DNA of 64,000 nt. It comes from an uncultured Dehalococcoidia bacterium. GTDB lineage: Bacteria; Chloroflexota; Dehalococcoidia; Lucifugimonadales; UBA3495. Positions 8,992 to 17,793 of this stretch are shown one piece after another. Within the stretch, counting starts at the first letter, position 1; each line of letters opens with the position of its first letter. Below the pieces are notes generated by a model. The model ran no database searches. It saw nothing but the letters and a program-made list of their open reading frames with translations, and had not been told where the DNA came from. Both the position numbers and the translations under genes were made by a program. The stretch covers positions 785,936 to 849,935 of the forward strand of contig OY282565.1 of the NCBI GenBank assembly GCA_958296445.1. Reading direction: 5' to 3'.

Positions 8992-9916
8992 GATGGAAAC
9001 GCCCCCCCCGGATACGCCCGAATCCGAACACCGCATACTGGTGGAAAGCGCGGACGCCCGCCTAGACTACTACCTCGCCGGGCTGGAGCTGGGGCTTACC
9101 CGCAGCCGGTTGCGCCAGCTCATCGCCGACGGGCAGGTGCGGGTCAACGGCGCGGCGGTAAAGCCCGCCCATCGCGTCCGCCCCGGCGACCGGGTGCTGG
9201 TTTCGGTGCCGCCGCCCCGCCCGGCCGTCGCCGTGGCCCAAGACATCCCCTTGACCGTGGTTTACCAAGACGCCGAGCTGGTGGTGATAGACAAACCCGC
9301 CGGGCTGTCGGCGCATCCCGGCCCCGGCCATCCCGACGGCACTCTGGTCAACGGGCTGCTGGCCCTATGCCCCGACATCCAGGGCATCGGCGGGCGGATT
9401 CGCCCCGGCATCGTCCACCGCCTAGACAAGGACACCTCGGGCCTGATGATTGCCGCCAAAACGGAACGCGCCCATCATAATCTGTCGCAACAGATTAAAG
9501 ACCGGGCCGTAGCCAAAGGCTACCTAGCCTTGACCGAAGGCGTGCCGTCGCCGGAATCGGGCGTCATAGACGTCCCCATCGGACGCGACCCGCGCCGCCG
9601 CACCCGGATGGCCGTGACCGCCGGGGGCCGCGAAAGCCGCACCGGATACCGCGTCTTGGAGCGGGCGGGCGCCCACGCCCTGCTGGAGCTGCAACTGCAC
9701 ACCGGCCGCACCCACCAGGCCCGCGTGCATCTGGCCTGGCTGGGCCACCCCCTGCTGGGCGACGCGGTATACGGCAAAAGCAGCCCGCTGCTGCCCCGCC
9801 ACTTCCTACACGCCCACCGCCTAGCCTTCGCCCACCCCGCCACCGCCAAGCCGCTGCGGTTCGCATCCCCCTTGCCCCCCGACCTGCAAGCCGCGCTAGA
9901 GTCGGCCCGCCAATAA
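8978..9916 (+). CDS. rluD: RluD-type 23S rRNA pseudouridine synthase
   Basis: A 312-residue RluA-family pseudouridine synthase. The N-terminal S4 RNA-binding domain (about 25-85) is followed by the catalytic domain with the signature HRLDKDTSGL, whose Asp attacks the uridine, and later segments LLELQLHTGRTHQARVHL and GHPLLGD typical of the RluA/RluC/RluD group. The S4 domain and the signature fit RluD best, but the exact rRNA uridines cannot be read from sequence. The start is ATG 8978 or 8993, inside the end of lspA, so translation is probably coupled. The gene ends the hydrolase-lspA-rluD operon. Confidence 0.9.
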   Translation: MGMARMETPPPDTPESEHRILVESADARLDYYLAGLELGLTRSRLRQLIADGQVRVNGAAVKPAHRVRPGDRVLVSVPPPRPAVAVAQDIPLTVVYQDAELVVIDKPAGLSAHPGPGHPDGTLVNGLLALCPDIQGIGGRIRPGIVHRLDKDTSGLMIAAKTERAHHNLSQQIKDRAVAKGYLALTEGVPSPESGVIDVPIGRDPRRRTRMAVTAGGRESRTGYRVLERAGAHALLELQLHTGRTHQARVHLAWLGHPLLGDAVYGKSSPLLPRHFLHAHRLAFAHPATAKPLRFASPLPPDLQAALESARQ

Positions 9917-9918
9917 TA

Positions 9919-9985
9919 CCTATCTCTCCGATAGGGGGTTGAGGGCTGCCCCGCAAGCGGGCGTGGTTTTCCCGTTCTGATATTG
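9919..9985 (+). terminator. Possible weak terminator hairpins after rluD
   Basis: Directly after the stop codon there is a 6-bp hairpin (CCTATC / GATAGG, loop of 5) and then a second small GC hairpin (CCCGC / GCGGG) followed by GTGGTTTT. Neither is a strong canonical terminator, but together they may end the operon. Confidence 0.3.
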
Positions 9986-10160
9986 CTGCCCCATACCGGA
10001 AAACATTGTATATTATTTCACAATCACCTTCCTTTGGGCAACTGCTAGTGCTTTATTTCACAAACGCTCCAAGTGTTGCTATAGGATATTATAAGCGGAT
10101 AAACTTGATTTACGCGAAGCGCAAGAACGCAACACGCCGAAATCGCTGAGGTGGCAGAAG

Positions 10161-10961
10161 TTGATAGTATTCGCAATTCTGATTCTACTCAGTGCAGTCG
10201 TCGCTTGCCAATCCTCCGGCTTTGGAGTTGAACCACAGGCAAGCGAACAGCGCCAACAATTTCCGGCTGTCAATAACGGGAGCAGTCAAAACGCCAACTC
10301 AAACACCCTGCCGAAAATGAGAACCTTGGCAAGACAAAATGCGGTGCCATTGTCGAGCTTGCTCATACCGCCAAAGAGTATACAGGATGTCGTCAACCGG
10401 CGGAGCGTGGTTTTCATCGGAACCATTGAGACAATATCCGAACCAATCTCGGAAAAACCATACAATCACGATCCAAGCGACGACGATTATTTCTCTCGAA
10501 ACGGACTTCCGTTGCCCCGCAGGGAAGTAGTCTACTACGACATTAACTTGGAGGATGTGTTTCTTGATGATGGCAACTTGGTTGCCAACCCGCGCTTGCG
10601 GCTGTTCGGCAGACATAGCAACCTCCGCCCCCAAGTAGGAGAGCGGTTCCTGTTCGCCCTGGGCGCCAATCCCGACGGCAAAAGCTACGGCGTGGCCGGC
10701 GACTGGTGTTTGATACCCCTCGACGGCGGCGCAATACGCAACTTCGACGGCGAATCGCCGGGCTACGCAGGAGTGACCGACGAAACCTCGCTAAAGTCCG
10801 CAGTCAAAAAAGCGGTGCCGGACCGGGTTTATTTGCCATTGAACCAGTGGCCCATACAAGAGAAATGGCGTGCCAACGAGGACGCCCCGGCCGAAACCCC
10901 GCAAACCCCCGGCGCACCGGACGACGAGGGCGACGGCCCGCCGGGGAACACCAACAATTAG
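10161..10961 (+). CDS. Putative lipoprotein, paralog 1 of 4 with GNTNN tail
   Basis: First member of a four-gene tandem family. The N-terminus is hydrophobic and ends in a lipobox-like LSAVVAC. The start is uncertain: a TTG at 10161 begins the hydrophobic segment, the frame is open further upstream but has no ATG, and the matching paralog at 11876 has a longer Arg/Lys-containing N-terminus, so the original start may be damaged. The conserved core comprises VQDVVNR, a FIGTIETIS-like strand, a YYDINLEDVFLDDGN segment, RPQVGERFLFALG, SYGV, NFDG, and GVTDETSLKSAVKKA. The C-terminus is a Pro/Asp/Gly-rich tail ending PGNTNN, shared by all four. I do not recognise the family; export and membrane anchoring are inferred. 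Confidence 0.65.
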   Translation: MIVFAILILLSAVVACQSSGFGVEPQASEQRQQFPAVNNGSSQNANSNTLPKMRTLARQNAVPLSSLLIPPKSIQDVVNRRSVVFIGTIETISEPISEKPYNHDPSDDDYFSRNGLPLPRREVVYYDINLEDVFLDDGNLVANPRLRLFGRHSNLRPQVGERFLFALGANPDGKSYGVAGDWCLIPLDGGAIRNFDGESPGYAGVTDETSLKSAVKKAVPDRVYLPLNQWPIQEKWRANEDAPAETPQTPGAPDDEGDGPPGNTNN

Positions 10962-11003
10962 CGCGGGATGCGCCACGGCGCGGCGCAATATGAGGTAATC
11001 CAA

Positions 11004-11768
11004 ATGCATAAAGTTTCCATCCTGGCAATGGCCTTAATCGCGATCATCACCCCCTTTCTCTTGGCCGCTTGCCAAGCAGTCGAGCCGTCCAAAGAACTGT
11101 CTGTAAACCTGCAACCCACAAGTCAGCCTGTTGACAGGACGTTGCATCTGGAGAAAGGATTCCCTGTGGCGGATTTTATCAGACAGCCCCGGAACATCCA
11201 AGAGTTTGTGAACCGGGTTGACGCTATCCTCATCGGGACGATCTCGTCGGTTTCAGATCTTGTTGGGATACTACCAGCCGGTACGACTGAAGAAGATTAC
11301 AAATGGGCGACAGATCGCGGCCTGCCTTTGCCATACATTCACTCGATTTTTTACGACATCACAATCGAGGAGGTTTTACTGGACGATGGCAATGTACAGT
11401 CAAATCCACGCCTGCGCTTGTCCGGCAACCACAGCCCGATTCGTCCACAAGTAGGAGAGCGGTTCATGTTCGCCTTGGGCGTGGATTATGACGGAAAAAG
11501 CTACGGCGTGACCGACGACTGGCATTTGATATTTCTGGACAACGGCCCAATCCGCAACTTTAATGGCAATTCGCCGGGATATGTAGGAATAACCGATGAG
11601 TCGTCATTGAAAGAAGCAGTGAAATCTGCCGTCCCTGGCCGAGTCGCCTTGCCAATGGATCAATGGCCCAGAGTTCAGGCCAACGAAGACGCCCCATCCG
11701 AAACCCCGCAAGCCCCCGGCGGCCCAGACGACGGAGACGGCGGCCCCACGGGGAACACCAACAATTAG
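11004..11768 (+). CDS. Putative lipoprotein, paralog 2 of 4 with GNTNN tail
   Basis: A 254-residue paralog of the preceding gene. The ATG at 11004 has a GAGGT site 9 bases upstream and starts a clean lipoprotein signal peptide (hydrophobic stretch then LLAAC, Cys 22 by my count). The mature part repeats the family core: an EFVNRVDAILIGTI strand, FYDITIEEVLLDDGN, RPQVGERFMFALG, NFNG, and GITDESSLKEAVKSAVPG, then the tail GGPDDGDGGPTGNTNN. It follows paralog 1 after a 42-base gap and ends in the same DNA sequence (AACAATTAGCGCGGGATG), a sign of recent tandem duplication. Function unknown; location probably the outer face of the cytoplasmic membrane. Confidence 0.75.
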   Translation: MHKVSILAMALIAIITPFLLAACQAVEPSKELSVNLQPTSQPVDRTLHLEKGFPVADFIRQPRNIQEFVNRVDAILIGTISSVSDLVGILPAGTTEEDYKWATDRGLPLPYIHSIFYDITIEEVLLDDGNVQSNPRLRLSGNHSPIRPQVGERFMFALGVDYDGKSYGVTDDWHLIFLDNGPIRNFNGNSPGYVGITDESSLKEAVKSAVPGRVALPMDQWPRVQANEDAPSETPQAPGGPDDGDGGPTGNTNN

Positions 11769-11792
11769 CGCGGGATGCGCCCGGCGCGGCGC

Positions 11793-11820
11793 AAGGGGCG
11801 GGAATACCCCGCCCCTTTGT
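11793..11820 (+). terminator. Rho-independent terminator after paralog 2
   Basis: A perfect 10-bp GC-rich stem (AAGGGGCGGG with CCCGCCCCTT, short AATAC loop) followed by TTGT lies 24 bases after the stop of paralog 2. It separates paralogs 1-2 from paralogs 3-4. Confidence 0.6.
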
Positions 11821-11875
11821 CTATGATTCCCGCCAAACATCCGCCAAGATACGCCCGCATACTAAGCGAGGTAAA

Positions 11876-12676
11876 ATGCGAAAAGATCATATAACGCCCC
11901 CAATTGCGTTGATAGTATTCGCAATTGTGATTCTACTCAGCGCAGCGGCCGCTTGCCGGACGGCCACGCCAACCGAAACTGCATCGCAAGATGCAACGCC
12001 TGTAACGGAACAGGTCAGGCAGCCTACTGTCGGCAGAACCCTATCCGGCAGCACAGGATCCTCTTTGTCGGGCTACTATATCTCGCCGCAGAGTGTGCAG
12101 GATTTGGTGAACCGCAATGACGCGGTTTTCACTGGCACGATTACGGCAGTCGGAGATCCGGTTGACGAAAAACCTTACGATTGGACGGCAGAGGAGGATG
12201 CCCGCGACCAAAGCCGGGGAATCCCGCTGCTACGGTTCAGGATGACTTACTACGATATTGAACTGGGCGAGGTTTTCTTGGACGATGGCAACCTGCACGC
12301 CAACCCCCGCTTGCGGCTGTCGGGAGACCACAGCCCGATGCGCCCCCAAGTGGGAGAGCGGTTCCTGTTCGCCCTGGGCGTCAATCCCGACGGCAAAAGC
12401 TACGGCGCGACCGCCAACTGGAATCTCATTCACTTGGACGGCGGCGCGATTCGCAACTTTGACGGGAGAGGGCCAAGTTACGAGGGAGTGACCGACGAAA
12501 CTTCGCTAAAGTCCGCAGTCAAAAAAGCGATGCCAGACCGGGTTTATTTGCCAGTGAACCAGTGGCCCATACAAGAGAAATGGCGTGCCAACGAAAACAC
12601 CTCGCCTGAAACCCCGCAAACCCCCGGCGCACCGGACGACGGGGACGGCGGCCCGACGGGGAACACGAACAATTAG
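11876..12676 (+). CDS. Putative lipoprotein, paralog 3 of 4 with GNTNN tail
   Basis: A 266-residue paralog. ATG 11876 with GCGAGGT upstream begins MRKDHITPP, then a hydrophobic stretch ending LSAAAAC, a good lipobox. The core is closest to paralog 1: NRNDAVFTGTI, YYDIELGEVFLDDGN, RPQVGERFLFALGVNPDGK, and a nearly identical DNA stretch of about 100 bases at the 3' end (around 12500-12600 versus 10790-10890), which points to recent duplication or gene conversion. It carries the same tail ending GGPTGNTNN. No enzymatic motif is seen. Confidence 0.75.
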   Translation: MRKDHITPPIALIVFAIVILLSAAAACRTATPTETASQDATPVTEQVRQPTVGRTLSGSTGSSLSGYYISPQSVQDLVNRNDAVFTGTITAVGDPVDEKPYDWTAEEDARDQSRGIPLLRFRMTYYDIELGEVFLDDGNLHANPRLRLSGDHSPMRPQVGERFLFALGVNPDGKSYGATANWNLIHLDGGAIRNFDGRGPSYEGVTDETSLKSAVKKAMPDRVYLPVNQWPIQEKWRANENTSPETPQTPGAPDDGDGGPTGNTNN

Positions 12677-12806
12677 CGCAGAATATACCCCGCCCCGTCC
12701 CCTTTCGCCAGATACATTGCAGTCCCACGACATCAGAGACATTAACTCTATGTATTGACCGGCCAAAGACGGCCAACCCATAACCCCATAACAAGGAGGC
12801 TGAAAA

Positions 12807-13583
12807 ATGCGGAAAATCATCATCTCCCGGCCAGTGATAACAATTCTGGTATTCCTAGCAGCCTTGGGCCTCATTGCGCTCTTTGGCCGGGCTACTCCAT
12901 CTCCTTTCGGGCAGTCATCCCCGGCTTCCCATGAAATAGAACTGGAAGATTGGGGACACCCTGTGCCGACGGGATACACCCACGCGCCTTGGCCCTACGC
13001 TTACCCCGAAGACATACAAGGGTATGTGAATCGGGTTGACGCCATAGCCATCGCAACTGTTTCAGAGATTTCGGCGCCGGTTGAAGAAGGCCCATACAGG
13101 CTTTCGGGAACGCCACACCCGCCGGAAGAAGCAGGATTCCCGGATCTTGCTATCACGGTGACCTATTATACTCTCAATTTGGAACAAATCTTGCTGGACG
13201 ATGGTAACATATCAGCCAATCCCAATCTGCGGCAAAGCGGGATTCACAGCAAGGAATCCCCGCAAGTTGGGCAACGCTATCTGTTCGGTATGAGAATCAA
13301 TCCAGACGAAAAAAGCTATGGCGCACCCAAAGAATGGAATATAATTCCCCTTGACGGCGGCTCAATCCGCAACATTGATGGCACGCCGATAGAGTACGTC
13401 GGCGTCACCGACGAGGCGTCATTGAAAGAAGCAATAGAATCAGCAATTCCAGGCCGGGCGCGATTGCACCCTGGACAGTGGCCCAGGGTGTCGGTCAACG
13501 AAAACGCCCCCGCCGAAACCCCGCACCCCCCCGGCGGCCCAGACGACGGAGACGGCGGCCCAACAGGGAACACCAACAATTGA
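12807..13583 (+). CDS. Membrane-anchored exported protein, paralog 4 of 4 with GNTNN tail
   Basis: The most divergent paralog, 258 residues. A strong AAGGAGG site precedes ATG 12807. The N-terminal hydrophobic segment (about 9-28) lacks a lipobox Cys, so this copy is either membrane-anchored by an uncleaved helix or cleaved by signal peptidase I. The family core is kept (NRVDAIAIATV, YYTLNLEQILLDDGN, SPQVGQRYLFGM, NIDG, GVTDEASLKEAIESAIPG) as is the tail GGPDDGDGGPTGNTNN. The loss of the Cys while the tail stays almost invariant suggests that the tail is the constrained part. Confidence 0.75.
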   Translation: MRKIIISRPVITILVFLAALGLIALFGRATPSPFGQSSPASHEIELEDWGHPVPTGYTHAPWPYAYPEDIQGYVNRVDAIAIATVSEISAPVEEGPYRLSGTPHPPEEAGFPDLAITVTYYTLNLEQILLDDGNISANPNLRQSGIHSKESPQVGQRYLFGMRINPDEKSYGAPKEWNIIPLDGGSIRNIDGTPIEYVGVTDEASLKEAIESAIPGRARLHPGQWPRVSVNENAPAETPHPPGGPDDGDGGPTGNTNN

Positions 13584-13636
13584 CGCGCGATGCGCCATGT
13601 CACGGCGCAAACAGCGGCTCCCCCCGCCCCCGTCCG

Positions 13637-13645
13637 TGCTACAAT
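13637..13645 (+). promoter_or_regulatory. Extended -10 promoter of the Uma2 gene
   Basis: TGC followed directly by TACAAT (13640-13645), 45 bases before the ATG of the Uma2 gene. TGN-TANNAT is the extended -10 pattern and recurs before several genes of this window. Confidence 0.45.
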
Positions 13646-13690
13646 TCCCCAACGCATCCCGAAAGGCAGGAATGCCCCGAGAGGCCCGAT

Positions 13691-14488
13691 ATGACCACCG
13701 CCAAACCCGCCGTCGCCGGAACATCCCCCTATCGCCTGCCGTACCCGCCGGAACGGGCGCCGGACGAGAATATGACCAACTACACCCACGTCTTTGACCG
13801 GGGACACCCGGAGAATATCCGCCAATACCTCGGCGACCGGGAGACCACCCTCATCGGCGCCGATCTGTACATCACCCTGGCCCCCGGAGACGACACTATA
13901 ACCCGCCGAAGGCCGGATCTGTTCATCGCCCGCAACGTCAGCCCGGAAATGTACCGGGCGGACAACGGCTACATAGTGTCGCGGCAGGGCAAGCCCCCGG
14001 ACTTCGTGCTGGAAGTGGCGTCCGCAAGCACCGGAGCGGTGGACACCGGGGCGAAACGCGACGATTACGAGAAACTGGGCATCGCCGAATACTGGCGCTT
14101 CGACGAAACCGGACGCTGGCACGGAACCCGGCTGGCCTGCGACCGGCTGGTCAACGGGCGATTCCAGCCCATCCCCATCGAAACTACAGAGGACGGCGCT
14201 CTGCAAGGATACAGCCCGATCCTCGACCTGATACTGCGCTGGCAGAACGGGGCGCTGCTGTGGATTAACCCGCATACCGGCCGGCACATAACTACCTACG
14301 ATGATATGCGGGAGGCCCTGGCCCAGGAAAGAGAGACCCTGGCCCAGGAAAGAGAGGCCCGAATCCGGCAACAGGAAGCCCTGGCCCAAGAACAGGAAAC
14401 CCTAACCCAAGAAAGAGAGGCGCGAATCAGGGCCGAAGCGCGAGTCCGCGAACTGGAAGCGGTAATCGAGCGGCTGAGAGGCGGCTGA
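13691..14488 (+). CDS. Uma2 family (DUF820) PD-(D/E)XK nuclease-like protein with coiled-coil tail
   Basis: A 265-residue protein. The Uma2 domain (about 1-190) has RRPDLFIARN and PDFVLEVASAST, the conserved Pro-Asp and Glu-Val pair of the restriction-endonuclease-like core, and RDDYEKLGIAEYWRFD, typical of the family. The last ~55 residues form a repetitive coiled coil of ALAQERE/ARIR units. The family is strongly expanded in Cyanobacteria and Chloroflexota and is of unclear cellular function. ATG 13691 is preceded by a purine-rich GAGAGGCC. The gene converges on the GMC oxidoreductase gene. Confidence 0.85.
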   Translation: MTTAKPAVAGTSPYRLPYPPERAPDENMTNYTHVFDRGHPENIRQYLGDRETTLIGADLYITLAPGDDTITRRRPDLFIARNVSPEMYRADNGYIVSRQGKPPDFVLEVASASTGAVDTGAKRDDYEKLGIAEYWRFDETGRWHGTRLACDRLVNGRFQPIPIETTEDGALQGYSPILDLILRWQNGALLWINPHTGRHITTYDDMREALAQERETLAQEREARIRQQEALAQEQETLTQEREARIRAEARVRELEAVIERLRGG

Positions 14489-14502
14489 CCGCGTTTGTCT
14501 TG

Positions 14503-14577
14503 ACGCAAATACGCAATGGCGCAAAGACGCAGTGACTAAATCCCCAACCCTTTGCGTCCTTGCGCCTTTGCGTTGAA
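14503..14577. repeat. GCAAA-type inverted repeat between convergent genes
   Basis: Imperfect inverted repeat: GACGCAAATACGCAATGGCG and following GCAAAGACGCAG face TTTGCGTCCTTGCGCCTTTG about 35 bases later. It can form a long hairpin and may act as a bidirectional terminator between the two convergent genes, or be a mobile palindromic repeat. Confidence 0.55.
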
Positions 14578-14599
14578 CACCCCGGGACAGGCGGCCGGG

Positions 14600-16150
14600 C
14601 TACTTCCCTTCCTTAACCCAGTCCGACACCCGCTCGGCAATCATTATAGTGGTGGCGTTGGTGTTGGCGCGGATTACGTCCGGCATCACCGAGGCGTCAA
14701 TCACCCGCAGGTTCTCCAGCCCGTGGACGCGGCAGTGCTGGTCTACCACCGCCATCGGGTCGGACGCGGGGCCCATCTTGCAGGTGCCGGTGATGTGGTG
14801 CTGGGTGTAGGCGTTGCGCAGCATCCAGTTGTCCAGCGCATCGTCCGAGGCGAAGTCGGCCTCGGTAGGGTTCAGCATCTCGGCGATGTGGGCCGCCATT
14901 ACCGGGTGTTCGGCGATGCGGATGGCGGTGCGCAGTGCCTCGCGCATCCGCTCCCGGTCGTAGGGGGCGGAAAACAACTGGTAATCCAGCCGGGGCTGCA
15001 CGTGGGGGTCGGCGGTGGTAAGGGTGATTTCGCCGGACGAAGTGGCGTTCTGCAACCCCACGCTCAAGCCCCAGTGGAACTCGTCGCCCTCGTAGCTGAC
15101 GCTGGCCGGGCGGTGCTCGCTGGTCATCAGCGTCGGCGTAATCTGAAAGTCGGCGCGGGTGGGCGACCCCGGCGTGCTGAAGCGCAGCCCCACCTGGATG
15201 GTGGGGGTTTCCACGTCGGCCGGGTCGCCGTAGCCCCGGAACACCATATAGGCCGCCGGATGGTCGCAGAAATTCTTGCCCACCCCGGGCAGGTCATGCA
15301 CCGGCGCGAGGCCGTGGGCCGCCAGCTCGTCCTTTGGCCCCACGCCGGAAAGCAGTAGCGCCTGGCAGGAGCCGATAGTGCCGCTGCTCAGGATTATCTG
15401 CTCGCCCTCCACCGTGAAAACCTCGCCGCCGCTCTCCGCCTGCACCCCCACGGCCTTTTTGCCCTCGAACAGCACCCGATGCACGGTGACATTGCCGCGC
15501 ACCGTGATGTTCAGCCGGTGGCGGGCCTGCGACAGGTAGGTCAGCGATGTGCTCATCCGCACGCCGTCAATGTTGTTCAGCGGGCGGACGCCGATGCCGT
15601 TGGAGTCCGGGGAGTTCTGGTCGGAGTCTTCGGGAAAGCCGACGCCGACGCAGGCATCGTAAAAGGCAGTGGAAACGGGTATCCACTCCTCGCGCTTGAA
15701 ACGGCGAATCGGCAGCGGCCCCTCGTCGCCGTGAAAATCGTCCCCGGGATGATCCCAGTCGTTCTCCATCTTGCGGAAATAGGGCAGGCAACTGGTGAAC
15801 CCCCATTCGTCGTTGCCCCAACTGGCCCAATTGTCATAGTCCTCCGGCACGCCCCGGAACACCACCTGCCCGTTGATGGCGCTGGAGCCGCCCGTGGCCT
15901 TGCCCCGCGGAATTATCATCGGCTCGCTCTGCGCCGAGTTGGCGATGCCCCGCAAGTCCCAACTGTGGGGGCCGTAGGCGGAACGCCACACGTTATAGCC
16001 CCGCTTCAGGTCGTCCGGCAGATGCTCAAACTCCGGGTAGTCCGGCCCGGCCTCCAGCAGCAACACCGACTTGCCGGGGTCTTCCGAAAGCCGGGTAGCC
16101 ACCACGCAGCCGGCCGACCCGCCCCCTACCACAATGTAATCGTACTTCAT
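14600..16150 (-). CDS. GMC-family FAD-dependent oxidoreductase
   Basis: A 516-residue glucose-methanol-choline oxidoreductase. The N-terminal Rossmann motif VVGGGSAGCVVATRLSE is followed by LLLEAG and the GMC signature 1 region PRGKATGGSSAINGQVVFRG; signature 2 (SSGTIGSCQALLLSGVG) is in the middle, and the C-terminal catalytic His region contains TQHHITGTCKMG and NTNATTIMIAERV. Choline dehydrogenase-like enzymes have this layout; alcohol, choline or sugar substrates are all possible. The start ATG 16150 (MKYDYIVVGG) has GGAGG 8 bases upstream and is preferred to the in-frame ATG at 16165. Being next to a glycine-betaine transporter operon, a choline-to-betaine role is attractive but unproven. 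Confidence 0.9.
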   Translation of the reverse strand: MKYDYIVVGGGSAGCVVATRLSEDPGKSVLLLEAGPDYPEFEHLPDDLKRGYNVWRSAYGPHSWDLRGIANSAQSEPMIIPRGKATGGSSAINGQVVFRGVPEDYDNWASWGNDEWGFTSCLPYFRKMENDWDHPGDDFHGDEGPLPIRRFKREEWIPVSTAFYDACVGVGFPEDSDQNSPDSNGIGVRPLNNIDGVRMSTSLTYLSQARHRLNITVRGNVTVHRVLFEGKKAVGVQAESGGEVFTVEGEQIILSSGTIGSCQALLLSGVGPKDELAAHGLAPVHDLPGVGKNFCDHPAAYMVFRGYGDPADVETPTIQVGLRFSTPGSPTRADFQITPTLMTSEHRPASVSYEGDEFHWGLSVGLQNATSSGEITLTTADPHVQPRLDYQLFSAPYDRERMREALRTAIRIAEHPVMAAHIAEMLNPTEADFASDDALDNWMLRNAYTQHHITGTCKMGPASDPMAVVDQHCRVHGLENLRVIDASVMPDVIRANTNATTIMIAERVSDWVKEGK

Positions 16151-16294
16151 CGCCAAAACCTCCAAACACGCCGATTAAGCCACCGCCCGCCCTTGGGCCC
16201 GGCGGCAGTCGCGCCTATTATATATCCCGGCGCAAACGCCGCAGGCAAACCGCCCCGGCGGGCCTTTCCCACGGCCTTTTCCCACGGCCATTTG

Positions 16295-16323
16295 TTGACA
16301 AACGGCATACATCGCCCTAATTT
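16295..16323 (+). promoter_or_regulatory. Sigma-70-type promoter of the opuA-like operon
   Basis: TTGACA at 16295-16300, a 17-base spacer and TAATTT at 16318-16323, 57 bases before the first gene of the glycine-betaine transporter operon. The -35 box is perfect, the -10 box weak. Confidence 0.45.
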
Positions 16324-16379
16324 AGCATTCAACCCCATCGAAACGGCCCAAACGCAGCCAGCACCGGAGGCCGACCATT

Positions 16380-17738
16380 ATGGCTACCACCGCCAGCCAG
16401 AACGGCGCAGATTTGGAAACCCAGCCCAGACCCCAATCCGGCGGCCAAAGCCCGGCCCCCATCATCAAGGTGGATTCCGTCTGGAAAGTCTTTGGCAAGA
16501 ACCCGGAACGGGTATTGGCGCCGGAGAACATCGCCAAGAGCAAGGCCGAAATCCAGTCGCAGATGGGCGCCGTCATCGGCCTGCACGACGTCTCCTTCGA
16601 GGTGCAGCGCGGCGAAACCTTCGTCATTATGGGGCTGTCCGGCAGCGGCAAGTCAACTATGGTTCGCTGCCTCATCCGCCTCATTGACCCCACCGCGGGT
16701 AGCATCGTCATAGACGGCAACGACATCACCGCGATGGCCGACAAGGAGCTGATGGAGTTCCGCCGCGGCAAAATCGCTATGGTGTTCCAGCACTACGGCT
16801 TGATGCCCCACCGCAACGTGCTGGATAACGCCTCTTGGGGGCTGGAAGTGCAGGGCGTCCCCGAAGCCGAGCGCCACCAGCGAACCCGCCAGATCCTCAG
16901 TATGGTAGGCTTGGGCGGCTGGGAAGCGTCCTTCCCCCGCCAGCTTTCCGGCGGAATGCAACAGCGCGTCGGCCTAGCCCGCGCCCTAGTTGTGAACACC
17001 GACATACTGCTGATGGACGAGCCTTTCAGCGGCCTAGACCCCCTAATCCGTCGCCAGATGCAGGACGAGCTGCTGCGCCTCCAGGAAGAACTGCAAAAGA
17101 CCATCGTATTCATCACCCACGACCTGAACGAAGCCCTAAAGCTGGGCGACCGCATCGCCATCATGCACGACGGGCGCGTGGCCCAGATCGGCTCCCCTGA
17201 GGACATCGTGCTGCGCCCGGAGGACGAATACGTGGGCGACTTCACCCAAGACGTGCGGCTGGAAAGCGTCTTGACCGCCAGCAAGGTTATGGTGCCGCCC
17301 AAGGCCACCGTTATGGGGCATCAAGGCCCCCGCGCCGCCCTCCACACCATCGGCGAGAGCGACGGCGACGCCGCCTGGATCGTTGACCGCCGCGAGCGCT
17401 ACCTCGGCCTGCTCACCATCACCAACGCCCAGAAGGCCCTGCGGGCCGGCGTCCGGCGTATGGACGAAGCGATGAACTACGTAGACCGGGAATACGAAGC
17501 AGTCAGCCCTACGACCAGTTTCGATCTGCTCATCCCCCGCGCTATGTCCAGCGACTACCCCATCCCGGTCACCGACGCCGACAACCTGCTGGTCGGCGAA
17601 GTCCACCGCAGCGCCCTAGCCGAAGCCCTAGCCGAAACCTCCACCACCGACCCCGACTATGAAGCCAACGCCGCCGCCAACGCGGCCCTAGCCGCCGAGG
17701 CCGCAACGGAAACGGAGCCGGAGCAAGCCGAAAGCTAG
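16380..17738 (+). CDS. opuAA: Glycine betaine/proline ABC transporter ATP-binding protein
   Basis: A 452-residue ATPase subunit of an osmoprotectant importer. Walker A GLSGSGKST (85-93), Q-loop region, signature LSGGMQQRVGLARAL, Walker B ILLMDEPFSGLDPL and the switch His (FITHDLNEA) are complete. The longer N-terminus (VWKVFGKNPERVL) and the C-terminal regulatory part (from about 280), with CBS-like segments, are typical of ProV/OpuAA rather than general ABC ATPases. A poly-Ala/Glu tail ends the protein. The permease gene follows 55 bases later and two substrate-binding proteins further downstream complete the importer. Confidence 0.93.
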   Translation: MATTASQNGADLETQPRPQSGGQSPAPIIKVDSVWKVFGKNPERVLAPENIAKSKAEIQSQMGAVIGLHDVSFEVQRGETFVIMGLSGSGKSTMVRCLIRLIDPTAGSIVIDGNDITAMADKELMEFRRGKIAMVFQHYGLMPHRNVLDNASWGLEVQGVPEAERHQRTRQILSMVGLGGWEASFPRQLSGGMQQRVGLARALVVNTDILLMDEPFSGLDPLIRRQMQDELLRLQEELQKTIVFITHDLNEALKLGDRIAIMHDGRVAQIGSPEDIVLRPEDEYVGDFTQDVRLESVLTASKVMVPPKATVMGHQGPRAALHTIGESDGDAAWIVDRRERYLGLLTITNAQKALRAGVRRMDEAMNYVDREYEAVSPTTSFDLLIPRAMSSDYPIPVTDADNLLVGEVHRSALAEALAETSTTDPDYEANAAANAALAAEAATETEPEQAES

Positions 17739-17793
17739 GAATCCAGACAGGCCAACCGGCCCCGGCAACACACCCCACCCCTTGGAGGCAGCA

